Assembly: GCA_034769895.1 (NCBI GenBank)
Contig: CM068367.1
Span: 125,215,927-125,279,926, forward strand
DNA length: 64,000 nt
DNA from: Magicicada septendecula
Lineage: Eukaryota > Arthropoda > Insecta > Hemiptera > Cicadidae
Reading direction: 5' to 3'
The notes below the pieces were generated by a model, which searched no databases, was not told the origin of the DNA, and saw nothing but the letters and a program-made list of their open reading frames with translations. Both the position numbers and the translations under genes were made by a program. Positions 1 to 11,839 of the stretch are shown in pieces. The stretch's first letter is position 1; every line of letters begins with the position of its first letter.

Positions 1-100
1 ATTGTATTAGTTACATTTTTGTAATAGTATAATTTTGTCTATCTATTTAAGTAAAACAATATGTAAGAATTGAAATTATTTTGCTGACGTAAAACAGTCC

Positions 101-121
101 ACACACACACACACACACACA
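101..121. repeat. (CA)n microsatellite
   Basis: About ten uninterrupted CA dinucleotides. Confidence 0.95.
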
Positions 122-989
122 GTTAACTGACCTGGTTATGTATTTGATTTATCTCTTGTTCATACACACGTCCTGATGATTACAATACATATTGTCACAA
201 ATAATGTAAAATTTGTGTTATACTTATTGACTAATCCTCACTAACCTTCCATCAGTAAAAGTTTATTGATCGACAGTCACTACTAAATTAAGGCAATAAA
301 CATCACTGAAGCAGTGTCCATATTTAATTTGTTAAATTCTGTTTCTACCGTACTGAAATAAACTACTTGTTGAAGACCTTGTTCTTTCATTGCATTTTCC
401 ATCCAGTGCTTCCTTGTGTTAACCTTCTTACATTCCGGGTAATTTCTGTTTGTAGGGTCTGTTTTGGTAAATGTTCTTCCCACATTATTTTTATTCTGTT
501 ATTGTATGTGGAACATTTATTATTTCTCATAGCGTGATTATATTCTCTCAGTTCTTGAAATGTGTGCAGTTCAATTGTATGAAGTCCTTATCTCTTGATT
601 AAGTAATTTGTCAGGAAATACCTGCTCCTTGATTTGTCACACATCACTTCCATATGTAACAATACTTCTTATGAGATTGCTGTATAAATATCCTTTTCCT
701 GTTCACTTGTTATCTTCGTGTCTCACATCCATATGACACGAACAGTTTATCCATTTATTCAAACAGTTTATACTGTTGAAAACAAATTTAAAGTAAGTCT
801 TGAAACATCTTGTGCATATGTAAGTGTTTGGAAAGTTGATAATTTATATCTTAGCTCATTGCCTTATTTTGTCAAAACTTTTAAATTTAGTCTCTTTTTA
901 AATTTTCAGAAATGTGTATAATGGAGTAATTTAAAATACATTGCTTTAATTTCAAAGTGGTACATTACAGTAATTACTATAAAATAATA

Positions 990-1607
990 CACTAAAAACT
1001 CGTTTATCCGAATTTGATGGGACCACGCCCGTTTCGGATAAATGAAATTTCGGATAAACCGAAACTTCTATTTAAATAATAATACATATGTAAGTACAGT
1101 AAATTTATTTAATAATAATAATTTAATAGTTACTTACAGTGAATATGACACAATAAACTATAAAACGGCACCGCACTGTAAATTATACTTTCTACAGTAC
1201 TGGAACAGTCCTATTGCTTGTTTGTACAGTAATCAATCATAGTTTTTTGCCTAAGCTTTGAAGCACATCGCTGGCTGACGGATTTCGAACTTGTTTCATT
1301 AGAAGTTCTGCAGGGGAAGTTTCAATGTTTACATTTATGTTTATGTTACTTTATGTTTACAATATATAAACCTAATACTTTATGTTCGAAAATCCGAACA
1401 AATCAATAATTCAGAGTACCCCTTATCCCAGTTAGTTCTGATTAATGACTTTCTACTTTATATCACGTGGAATTGCTTGTCTAAGCTATTAAGTATGGAT
1501 TATAGCGACAGGAAAATGCTTTTGTGTATTTTTAAAATTTACTAAAAATTGTTTCGGATAAACTATATTTTTGGAAAAACGCGATTCGGATAAACAAGCT
1601 TTTAGTG
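990..1607. mobile_element. pogo/Tigger-like MITE, 618 bp
   Basis: The left end CACTAAAAACTCGTTTATCC and the reverse complement of the right end, CACTAAAAGCTTGTTTATCC, form terminal inverted repeats of about 23 bp with two mismatches. TA flanks both ends (988-989 and 1608-1609). Several internal copies of TTCGGATAAA are typical of pogo/Tigger-type Tc1-mariner elements. There is no coding capacity, so this is a non-autonomous deletion derivative. The superfamily call is inference from the TIR style and TA duplication. Confidence 0.8.
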
Positions 1608-3271
1608 TAATAAAAAACAATTGTAAACAAGCTAATGTGTTTCAGTTTATATATTTTACAGACACAATAGACAAAAGTACCATATTTTCACACATAGAAA
1701 TTCCTTATAATTTTCTGAATTTACTGTCAAGTGTCATGTTCAGTGGAAAAAAGAAGCAAATCAGCCAGCAAATCTATAAGGTCCAGGCAAACAAAATCTA
1801 ATTTATTTATGCTACAGCTTTTACATCAGTAAAAATTTGCTGGTAAAATGGTATTTTCTGGTTTGTGAAATTAATGTTTTATGTATGTTAATTTTCTTTG
1901 TAACATTTAATAAATTATAAACTTGTCCAAATCTAATGGCTAGTAACCATTTTATGAAAATTTATATATTAATTTTTGAGAGCCATAATATTTGCATGTA
2001 GATAAGATAAAACTCCTGTTTATTGTATTGATAAGGCAAAGTGTATTTGCAAAACTAAATTTACTATCTCCTTTGTATCATTATTACTAGTAATGAGATT
2101 GTTATGATTTTAAATATATATAACATTTGAATTGCTTGTTGTTAGTGCACTACTGTAATAATTGCTTTTCCCACTTTATTTCACACAGTGTAATTTTTAT
2201 TTCATGCTCGTGTTGGGAGGAGGTTAGAGAGAGTCATCGAGTGCATAAATTAATAATTAGCCAGCTATATTGTTACTTATTCCATGGAACATTTCAAAAT
2301 ATCTTGTTTGTAATTTATAACCTGGTTAGGTTTGTTACAATTTGTCAATAATATCAGCTTTTAGGAACAGGGAGTTGTATCAGTTATAATGATGAGGGCT
2401 AAATAACGTTGAGTAGTTGTAAATGCTGTTTTGTCAAATGAAAATAATGAAACCAGTCACTTCCACGTGATGTGGGTAAAATTGTTATTAAACATGATAA
2501 TTGATGTATATGTTGTGACGCCTTTTTGAAGTGTTGATGTATGGCAGATTGATGTTTCTAAGTACACTTTACATGCGTAATTAATAGACAGTTTGATGAT
2601 CACTGCCAAAGAAGGAAGATGCAGTTTAGGACTTTTGATGGATTAATAGGAATTTATTATTTAAATTGATTTTCTTATTTTTAATAATAAGATATTAAAT
2701 ACTATTAATAGTAATTATTAAAGTAATGTTCTGGTAACAATCAACAAACATTTAACACGCAACAAAATTTACCAACATGATTTTTGTAATAAGTTTAAGA
2801 CGATAAAATCCCAAGAAGAAACATTGCATCATTCAAATTTTGATTCTTGAATGTTACTACAATTTTTCTGTTCAAGCTTCAACATGACGTAAGACACTTT
2901 TTGGTACTTTAACTATACTTAATACATTTAATATTTGATACATTAATTCTATCAGCGCATTATAGCTTAGGGACAGAGTGTTCTGTATCAACATAATATT
3001 CTTAAGGATTCACAAAAGTGTTTTCTGATATAAATAGAGCATTTTGGGGTTCCCTGATAGATTTTAGACGTCTTGTATCATCTACTATGAAAAATTCTTT
3101 GTTGATCTGTTTACCAAATAAACCTCAATTTAGAACATTGCAGAGACATTTGTTCTGCCATTTTTATTGAAGAATGTGTATGCTCATAATTTATATAATT
3201 TTCCAGTTTCTAGTGATTTGATTGTCCAGTAGTATTCAAAAGAAGGCATGAATACCATTCAGTCTCTTTAA

Positions 3272-3914
3272 CACTTTAGTTTCATGCCCTCGGAAAGTGT
3301 GGGCAGGCATTTTTCTCCCAGTATATGTTGCCTGCCCTTTCCACGGCCATGTCTATTTGTGGGTTTAGAAATTTAGTCGCATAAGATTGCAAGCTAAATG
3401 AACTGGAATGTTATCTCTCACATATTTAGTTCACAAAAATACAACAGCACTTTTGCATTTTACATTACATTTATTGCAAATAGGAATCATTTGTTTACAC
3501 AGCCATTATGTGAACTGAGGTGCTGTTTACAAGTATGCAGTATGCATTCTAAGGATCGTTTGACCAAAGATGAAATTCGTGCATTATTATATGACGATTA
3601 GATATTATATTATACTAGTTTAGATATATAATTAATTTTAATTAGTTCTTATGTAACATTTATAAATGGAAACTGACTCAAAACTTCTGTAAAACTTTTT
3701 TCAGAGTGAAAAATGCATTATTTTTAAATTAATAAAAGAATATTAGACATTATTGTATTATAATTTTTTTTTAATGTCACTGTAACAAGAAAAATTTTAA
3801 TTTTATATATTATAAGCTTTTAGTAAACATTAACTAGTCTTCACAGAAAAAATTATGAAATATCATGTGTACTCTAGAGAAATTCAACTAAAAACAGCAT
3901 GCATGTCCAAAGTG
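3272..3914 (+). mobile_element. piggyBac-like MITE with remnant of a transposase start
   Basis: TTAA target duplications (3268-3271 and 3915-3918) flank inverted ends: CACTTTAGTTTCATGC on the left and CACTTTGGACATGCATGC as reverse complement of the right. A subterminal inverted pair, gggcaggcatt and tgcctgccc, follows the left end. An in-frame stretch at 3541-3601 reads MHSKDRLTKDEIRALLYDD then stop, like the acidic N-terminus of piggyBac-type transposases. This looks like a 643-bp internal deletion of a piggyBac element that kept the first codons. Confidence 0.75.
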
Positions 3915-4098
3915 TTAAAAAGAAATTTGTTTTATAACAAAATAGCTAACTGTTGTAATGTTTTATAACTGCAGTAGCTTCTTTACTTCTTTTTCAAAAA
4001 TTTGACTGTTATTAATTGAAAAATTGTATTTGAATTATTAAAGTTTCTTAAATTATCAGAGTAAGTTTAATTTGTATGCAATTTGAATTTGCTTGCAG

Positions 4099-4229
4099 CA
4101 CACTTGTCACACTTGAACAGTCAGAATTCTCAACCACATATGTCGCCACAACAAACACAACAAAACAAAGAAGTTGAAACCAAATTGCGAAGACAAAGAG
4201 ATCTCATGGAAAATATGTTAAAACAAAAA
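4099..4229 (+). CDS. Stat92E: STAT exon a (coiled-coil region)
   Basis: Internal exon between acceptor ttgcttgcag and donor gtaagc. The first two bases complete a codon from the missing upstream exon; 43 codons follow and the exon ends in phase 0, matching the next exon at 17523. The peptide is Gln/Asn-rich at first and then highly charged (KLRRQRDLMENMLKQK), as expected for the first helices of the STAT coiled-coil domain. Sequence similarity is weaker than for the later exons, so the assignment rests on position, frame and composition. Confidence 0.7.
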
Positions 4230-5982
4230 GTAAGCAGTAATATTTAATTCATTATATTGTAGTTAGGGTTATGTTAACATGTTGACTGTTACAGCTAGAA
4301 ATGTGTCCACTGTGGCTTCAGGGGATGTAGAGGTACCATCAGTTTTCGATTTTTATGTCATATGGGAAGCGTAATACCAACTTACATTTTACATAAAAAT
4401 TGTGTCCACAATGGTTTGGGGATACCAAATTCTTTTCTGTTTTATAATGGAAGGCGTCTTACTTAGCTACACAAATTATGAAATTTCATGTTTTGAAATC
4501 GCTAGCTTATTTTACAAAATTAATAATTAAATATTTATTTCTATTGTAAATTAATTTATTTTGTACAATATGTAATTTAAGTTTTCTTTCCGATACTGTG
4601 TAATTACAAAAAAAAAGAGCCTGCTTATAAGGCTTTTGAGGTAAATAAATATGGATGTTTTACATAAAGGTGAAATTGTAAGTGATAAAATACCTTATTA
4701 TTTTTAGTCCCATTCCTCCTCCTCCTCTCCTCCCCCTCACCTTTTCCTCCTTCTCATAAATACAGAATTGTAGTCGCAAGTACACAAGTAGGAAAAGACA
4801 ACTACAGTGGATTCTGGATAATGGAGCAACCGTTTTATCAGACCAGTTTTCAAATTCAAAAGCAGATCAGGGTTTACATATTGAAAGTTGTGCCTGATAT
4901 AGGAGAAGGACCCCACTTGTTCAGTCTAGTAATGTCAAAGTTTTCACTTTTTCAAATAGGAAAAAGAATTTTTTTTTTCATTTTTTGAAATGCATAATTT
5001 ATATGAGTAGAAGAAATGGGCTCTTTTCTATAATTCATACGGTATATAGATCAAGTGCATGGACCATCACAGTTTGTGGCAGGCAGTTGCTGAAAAGTAA
5101 GTGCAACAATACAAAATTGCTTGGTCCTTTTTTTTTAATTGGTCAGAGACAACAGGTGCAAAAGAAGATGCAAAATACATGATACACTCATTCATCAACC
5201 GTGGCTCTACAACCCTTGGTGGGTGAGAACAGATCACAATTACAATAATAATAGTTTCATAATCAAATTATTGGAAACTAACTGACTATGAATGTATAGC
5301 CAGATGTAAACAAAGACAATGTGACAAACTAGTTAAGCAAAATACATTATTAAAACTTGTCCAAGGATTACTGAAAGTGTTACCAGTAGTTAGAAAAATA
5401 TCTAGTACTACTATGAGAACAGATCATAAGTATAAGAATAGTAATTTTATAGGCAAATTATTGAAAACTAAATGACTATGATTGTGGAATCAAATGTAAA
5501 CAAACACTATGTAGCAAGTTAGTTAAGCAAAATGCACCATCCAAACTTGTTCAAAGGTAAATAAAAATGTTATCAGTAGTCAGAAGGATATCTGATACTA
5601 CTATGAGAATATATAGCAAATGTAATAATAGCAATTTAGTTATTGATTTATTAAAAAATAACTGACTGCCATGTCATAACCTGATGTAAACAAACCCAAT
5701 ACTAAGAGTTGGAAAGCTTTCAGATAGCGAAAGACTAATAAATACATTAAATTAACAAGGTACTATAGTTGTACACTATTTTCATTTGTAACATTATATA
5801 CCTTATATGGTAAAATGCTTGACAAAGTGACAATTTAAAGAAAAGAGAACAGAAGGTATCTTGATAAGACTATTAGTATATGAAAAACAACATTTTTCAT
5901 ATAACAAAGTGTAAACCGATGTAAATAAATGTATATATTATTGTTAGAATACTAAACAAATGTCATTAGATAAGAAACAATA
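4230..5982 (+). other. STAT intron between exon a and the TIR transposon
   Basis: AT-rich intronic DNA without a supportable gene. Three diverged copies of a repeat of about 170 bp occur around 5220-5660, each with a 'gaacagatcaca..aataatag' type start and an 'agttaagcaaaat' motif. Confidence 0.6.
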
Positions 5983-6130
5983 TAGTCCAGTCGCCAGAGT
6001 AAAAATAATGGTAAAATTTCGTAAAAAATTGAGGCAAAGTGATATTTGGTATAGTTATTGAAAAAGGTCTAAATATCGGTTTAAAATCATCTTTGCATGT
6101 TTATAAGGTCAGGCTTTAAAAAAAACCCTT
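5983..6130 (+). repeat. Left terminal inverted repeat of the Academ-like element
   Basis: The first 17 bp differ from the right TIR at one position. Conserved blocks recur at about 6025-6060 and 6090-6110. The middle has drifted, so the total TIR length is approximate. Confidence 0.75.
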
Positions 6131-6394
6131 ATTTAAGGGCAGCGCGCGGTAAAATCGATAAAAACGTTTACATTCCGTGAATTTCTTTTCTTACTACTAA
6201 ATAAACCATTGGATCATGATAAAGTCTTCATTCTTTTTGTTTAAAATAGTTCAAATTTTAATAGTAATAAAATCAAAATAACGATTTTGTTATTATTTCA
6301 TCGTTAGGAGTATTAAATCGATAGACGGAATGGTCAATTTTAACAAATCTTCCTCTGTTGAATAATATTATTAAATATGTGTATCTTAATATAC

Positions 6395-7128
6395 ATAAAA
6401 GTCGTTGTGTGTATTTATATTTCACACCTCCTACTAAACCACTGGACCGATTTCAACAAAACTTAGCACAAATATTTTATGCAACGGGAGAACCAACATA
6501 AGATAGGTGTTTTGGGCCCTGGGGATGTCGAAAATGGAAAATATGAAAATACCGCATGTAGGGTATCAAATTAAAGGGGATTTCAATGCAAGTAACAATT
6601 TTTCATGCATATAAGCACTATTGAAAATTCTTGGGCCCTGGGGCTCAATAAATGGGTGGTTTTGGGGGAGGTCAAAAATGGAAAATATGAAACTGGACAG
6701 ATTTCCACCAATCTTGGCACAAATTTTTTACGCAATGGGAGAACCAACATAAGATAGGTGTTTTGGGCCCGGGGGGATGTCAAAAATGAAAAATATGAAA
6801 TATGAAAATACTGTGGGGTATCAAATTAAAGGGAATTTCAATGCAAGTAACAATTTTGCATGCATATACGTACTATTGAATACATTTGGGCCCTGGGGCT
6901 CAATAAATGGGTTGTAATGGAGGGGTGTCAAAAATGGAAAATATGAAATATCATATGTGACATGCATATACGCACTATTAAAAATTTTGGTTTTTAAAAA
7001 TTTTGGGCTCAATAAATTAGTGGAATTGGCGGAGGGGTGATGTCAAAAATGGAAAATATGAAAATACTGCACGTGGGGTATCAAATTAAAGGGAATTTCA
7101 ATGTAAGTAACAATTTGACGTGCATATA
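6395..7128. repeat. Insertion carrying a diverged minisatellite, possibly Helitron-related
   Basis: Phrases such as gaaccaacataagataggtg (6490 and 6741), tgggccctggggctcaataa and aaaatggaaaatatgaaa recur with a period near 250 bp. The left part, around 6400-6480, resembles text common in insect Helitron-type repeats (a 'cctactaaaccactggaccg' type phrase), but I cannot confirm Helitron termini. The block abuts the broken nuclease reading frame at about 7125, so it appears to have inserted into that gene. Confidence 0.6.
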
Positions 7129-7130
7129 AT

Positions 7131-9900
7131 TTATCATATAATTCTAAGGCTGTTTTCACAATTAATAAGTCTGCATCATCGTCAGCTTGTTTAACGTTAG
7201 CTTTCTTCTTCCAAATATCTCGTTAGAATTTCAATAAATCGAGTTTTATTAGTTTTATTCGAAAGAAATTGTTCTTGGGTCACTGTGAACACATATCTTC
7301 ATAGAATAAAATATCTAAAGAGGAATTTTGATTGGTACGGCGATAACGCTCCATAGCTTTGATGCTGTTAGAATTGTTTGTATAGCCATCAAAAACTACA
7401 GTAACTTTTGATCCAAAGTGTCTCTTGACATAATTTACATATCTTTGAAAAATACATTTGAACTTGTCATTTTTTGACCATACTACTCTATGCAGTAACA
7501 TACCACCATCAATGACGTAAATGCAATCTTCAAGGTTAATCTCAGTGCGGTCCACTTCAAACATATCATATAGTTTAGACTTATCTGTTTTCCGAAATAC
7601 ACCTTCGTAAAACATAGATGTTGGGTACGGTGCAAGTTCATAACGCGTGTAATCTTTTAATTCGTCGTCACTTTTTCTTGCTACACAAATGCGTTTAAAT
7701 ATAAACATTGGATCTATAGGGGCAATTTCCTCTTGAATTTTCAGACTACTATTAACACTTTTTAATGACAGTACTCTATTTTTTCGTTTAAACGAAACTT
7801 TATGGAAGTTTGTACCAGCAATTTCTTCTAACCCTGCTTTTCCAACCTCAAAAGCATTATGACAGTTAATATTATTACCGCCAGTAACTCCAGTAGATAT
7901 AGACATTATTGAATCTTGATAAGGAAATGTCTCGTGACAATCAAACCAGGATTTTATTTTGAGAATATCTTCAGTATCTCGTTTTATTCGAGAATCTCTA
8001 GCATCTACATGCTGATCGGAAGTAGATAATTGTATACCACAAAAATTTTCTACTTCTTCGCAGATATCATGTGTATATGGCATCGCTAAAATCCATTTAT
8101 TTGCAGTACTGGTAGTTACTCCCCGTCCAATCATACCACCATCAACTTTCATGACTCTCATTAAGTCCTGTTCGATTGTCATATCAGTATGAGTTCCTGA
8201 CCAGAATTTCTCAGTTCGTCTTACAGTACAAAATCTGTTATTTATAAAATTTTGAAGTTCTTTAATTTTTAAAGCGGTAGTTTCTGGAATTACATTTTGG
8301 TTTTGCATTGAGGTGAAAAGTTTTTCAGATTCTTCTATAAATTGATTCATATATTGTACATATAATAAGGCTGATTTCGTATAATTAAAATGTCCAGTCG
8401 CATAAAACTATGGCAACATTTGCTGAATAACTTGTAATTGAATTTTTATATTACCCATTTTTTCAGAGCGCGCAAATGCTTTTGCAATAGAGATCATTCG
8501 TATGTATTGTATCCATAATTTTGCAGTTTTACCGCATTCCTCAATTTCAATAATTTTTTCTAGAAATTTACCATTTAAGATGTTAAAAAAATTATGATCT
8601 TGTACTTCTTTGTAAGTAAGATTGTCATCTAAAAATTCTTGTAGTAAAGATTTCATATTTGAATATTCAACTTCTGAAAGATTCATTTCCTCAATAATCT
8701 TTTTACACAAAACTATCCAAATTAATGTGTGGCCTCGTACTGCTCTAGCATAAGCATGGCCATCTAACATCTTATCTACAGTTCCTGGCGCATAGTAACA
8801 GCTTAATGCTTCTTTTAAACCGCTTCCTGCCATCACATAACCGATTGAACCAAGAAAAGACATAAGCAGATGAAATCCTCCAAGTCGAACAATTACATTA
8901 TGTATATCATCATCAGGTGAGGATTGGACCATTTTAAACGCTTTCTGATACAAAGGTTGATCGAAAGTAACAAAACAATTAAATAGATTTAAGTTTTCAC
9001 TAGTCTTACAGCGTGTTTTAAAACGGTGTATATTGTATTTTTGTCAGTTGGAGGAGAGTGTACAAAAGGCAAGCAAACAATTCTAGATAATGTATACGTC
9101 ATATTTTCCAAAAGCTTGGACATAAAGGCATTCCAGCCAGTAATGCCTGGTTTGGTCACTTCCATAAATCCAAAGCAAGTCAGCATTAGAAAAATCTATA
9201 TTATTAAAACTCGGGTTATCTACTTTTTCAAAAACAATGTTTTGGAGTGCATGTGTATTAATATTTTCAAAAATTTGGAATGGTATTTTGTCAATTTTGC
9301 TAATTTCTTTTGCAGTAGGCTTAACTGTCAATCGTTTTAAGGGAACTTTGTTATAATAACAATCTCTGGGACTTACAATCATAATACCTCCCATACTATG
9401 AAAAGTATTTTTCCCGTCTATAGTACTGATGTTAATATCTGAATTGTCAAATGCCAATTGTGCAAAACAACCAGATCTAAATGGAGAACGTGGACTAAGC
9501 AATACACTATCCTCATAAAGTGTTGCTTCTTTGTATGATGAACACACTCCCAGATGCTACAATATATCTATAATTCGTTTTGAAGCAAATTTCCTGTGCA
9601 ACATTACAGACAGACCAACTTGCAATGGTGATAGAAAGGTTCTAGGTCTTATGCAACTCATAATTGAAGAGTAATTGCTGTGCATTTTGTTTCATATGAA
9701 CTAATATCACCTTTTTTATTTTTTTAAATTATTTCTTCTATCAGAAACTGAAGGGATTCTGGGATATTCTCATTAATATTTTGGAATATATTATCACTTG
9801 GAGGATAAAATTCTGTATTACTTTTCTTCAGATTAACATTGTTTCGAATAATTGCTGCTGCAGATTTTCAGATTTTTCTTTTTTCTTCATTTTCATCTTT
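7131..9900 (-). pseudogene. Decayed Academ-like transposase/XPG-nuclease gene
   Basis: One ancestral reading frame on the minus strand, now broken by stops and frameshifts into segments at about 9900-9700, 9690-9547, 9547-9083, 8953-8408, 8350-7280 and 7270-7131. In order it shows a region with PPSDNIFQNINENIPESL, a block with RPRTFLSPLQVGLSVMLHRK, a segment DGKNTFHSMGG with a preceding Asp pair (possible first catalytic acid), a conserved-looking block LGSIGYVMAGSGLKEAL, and a C-terminal part with IDGGMLLHRVVW, VTVVFDGY and, in the next frame, QADDDADLLIV. The last three resemble the N and acidic motifs of XPG/FEN1-type PIN nucleases. I recognise the family as a widespread uncharacterised repetitive protein. 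The C-terminal end is cut off by the minisatellite insertion. It cannot make a working protein as it stands. Confidence 0.7.
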
Positions 9901-11689
9901 TTTTGAGGCTATCCATGTCTACGTTTAATTTTTTTAAATGGTCAAAAAATGGTGTCAGAAAGGCCAAAAAATTTTGTTAATTAACCACCCGAAAGTATTT
10001 TTAATAAGCTTTAATTTAAGCCGTCGTACACCTTTGTGCCACAATCTTGCCGTACTTTATGAGCACTCAAAGTTTTTTTGTGAATTGCGATTTTTTTGAG
10101 GTAATATTCGACATTTCAATATGAAATTTTTGGGGTTTATAGTACTCCACAAAGGTTACCTTTCCCTCAAGTTTTATCAACTTTCATTAATTTGTGTTAA
10201 AACAACAGCAATTTGTTTATAAACGCCATCGCCACTTTATTTATTTATTAACAATAATAATAACATCGACTTCCGTATTAAGGCTAGAAATGTTCTTAAT
10301 TTATTATAGAATACTGAAAAAAAATCACATTAAAATCGGCTTGTTAGGTCCAAAGATATTTATAAAAACGCTATTTTGCAACTTAAATTGTTAATAAAAA
10401 AATAAACGGGTTGTTTTTACACAAAACTTAACTATTAGCTCAACTTGATCCCATTAACCAATTTAGCACACAAAAAATCGACTCCCAAAACAATTCACAT
10501 TTGATTTTTATTTTGACTCCACTACACGTGCTCACAAATAAATAAATATTAGCATGTATAAAAAGTGTAAATAAAAACTTTAAACTGCAATTTTACCTGT
10601 TTTATACGATAAAAACAAAAATATTTGTAATGTTTTGATTATAACCTTTGAAGAAATATCAACTGCGTTACTGCTCCGTTCTTGTATAGCAGATGTTTGT
10701 ATGGCACACCACAACAATGGGTGTTGCGCGCGCAGCTACATTTACAGTTGCACACTCGAGGGGAATAGAACGCCGCGCCGTTTAAAAATTTTACCTGTTT
10801 TCTAGGGTCTTGTTTTTAGAGTATAGGTATAATCAGGTAAGAGAAATAACATGAATAGATAGATTTAGTATTGTAGTAGCTGTAACGTTAATTTCAAGTA
10901 CTCAAATAAACCCACTTAAAAGATACATGTATGTAACGCAAAGGAGGCACCTTTTTTTAGTATATACAATTTTTATTTATTTTTTTTAATTTCGAAAATG
11001 ATTTTAATTTTCATGAGTATAGTTTTCGATCCAGAACACTTGCAGCTTTCAAATACAATTTTTTGTATTTCGATATCTCTATTTTTAAGATTAATAAAGG
11101 CAGATAAACTCTGAATTTTCGAGTAAATTTAAAATACGTCGAAATACTCACTTTTGGAAAGGTGTTTTTTTTTAAATAACAACTTCAAAAGTATTTTTCA
11201 TTATTATAAAATAAAAAGTTTATCTCTTTTAAAGGTAAATTAGTAAAGAACTACTATTTTTTTAAATTTTATTGTATAGTACTTGTAATTTTGTGGTTTC
11301 ACTTCTTTTTGTATCTACAGTAAATATTTATACACTATATTCTTTATGTTCAAATAAAATATTTATGTAAAAATCAACAAATTTTGAAAGCTATACTGTT
11401 CCCCTTCAAAACTAGCCTTTATTTAACTGGCTATGCTTAGATTAAAGAAAGTTATGATATTTTTGAATAGACGCGCCTGACTAATTTAGCGAATTACGCA
11501 AGATCGGGGGCAAACGCTCTTTTTAAAACGCAGCGCTCATCATTACCAATTTTCAGGAAAACAGTTCCATTAACGTAAAAATATGTAAGGAGACTTTCTG
11601 AAGGAAATTGTTTGCTCTTCAATATACACCTTTTTATTTCTTCCAACTGTACATATTTACGGAGTGCTTTAAGAAAATCTGTCTTTACG
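9901..11689. other. Noncoding 5' part of the Academ-like element
   Basis: AT-rich, without a supportable ORF. It lies upstream of the minus-strand gene and should contain its promoter, but I see no specific signal. Confidence 0.5.
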
Positions 11690-11836
11690 ATTTTTCCAGA
11701 CCATTTTCAGAAAACCCTAGAAAGGTAAACATGCAAAGATTTTTTTATATTAATTATTAACGTTTATTTAACACGTGCACCAAATATTGCTTTGCCCCAA
11801 TTTTTTATCAAGTCAAAATCTCTGGCGATTGGACTA
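11690..11836 (-). repeat. Right terminal inverted repeat of the Academ-like element
   Basis: Reverse-complement partner of the left end: the blocks AACATGCAAAGAT, ACCAAATATTGCTTTG and TCTGGCGATTGGACTA line up with the left TIR in the same order. Confidence 0.75.
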
Positions 11837-11839
11837 ATA

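Larger units (their letters stand above)
1..4098 (+). other. STAT intron, left part (upstream exons not in window)
   Basis: AT-rich noncoding DNA ending in the acceptor ttgcttgcag before the first visible STAT exon. It contains a CA microsatellite (101-121) and two short TIR elements listed separately. I found no STAT N-terminal exon here by eye; a short one could be missed. Confidence 0.6.
5983..11836 (-). mobile_element. 5.85-kb TIR DNA transposon, Academ-like
   Basis: The left end TAGTCCAGTCGCCAGAG (5983) matches the reverse complement of the right end TAGTCCAATCGCCAGAG (to 11836). Similarity continues patchily for about 150 bp (AAAAAATTGAGGCAAAG, ATATTTGGT, CTTTGCATGTTTA). Flanks give ATA at both ends (5980-5982, 11837-11839); TA with TIRs starting GTCCA is an alternative reading. 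The minus strand encodes a decayed protein with a transposase-like middle and an XPG/FEN1-like C-terminus. As I recall the family, Academ transposons combine 3-4 bp target duplications with an XPG-type nuclease, so I call it Academ-like. The TIR element itself is well supported; the superfamily is inference. Confidence 0.75.
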
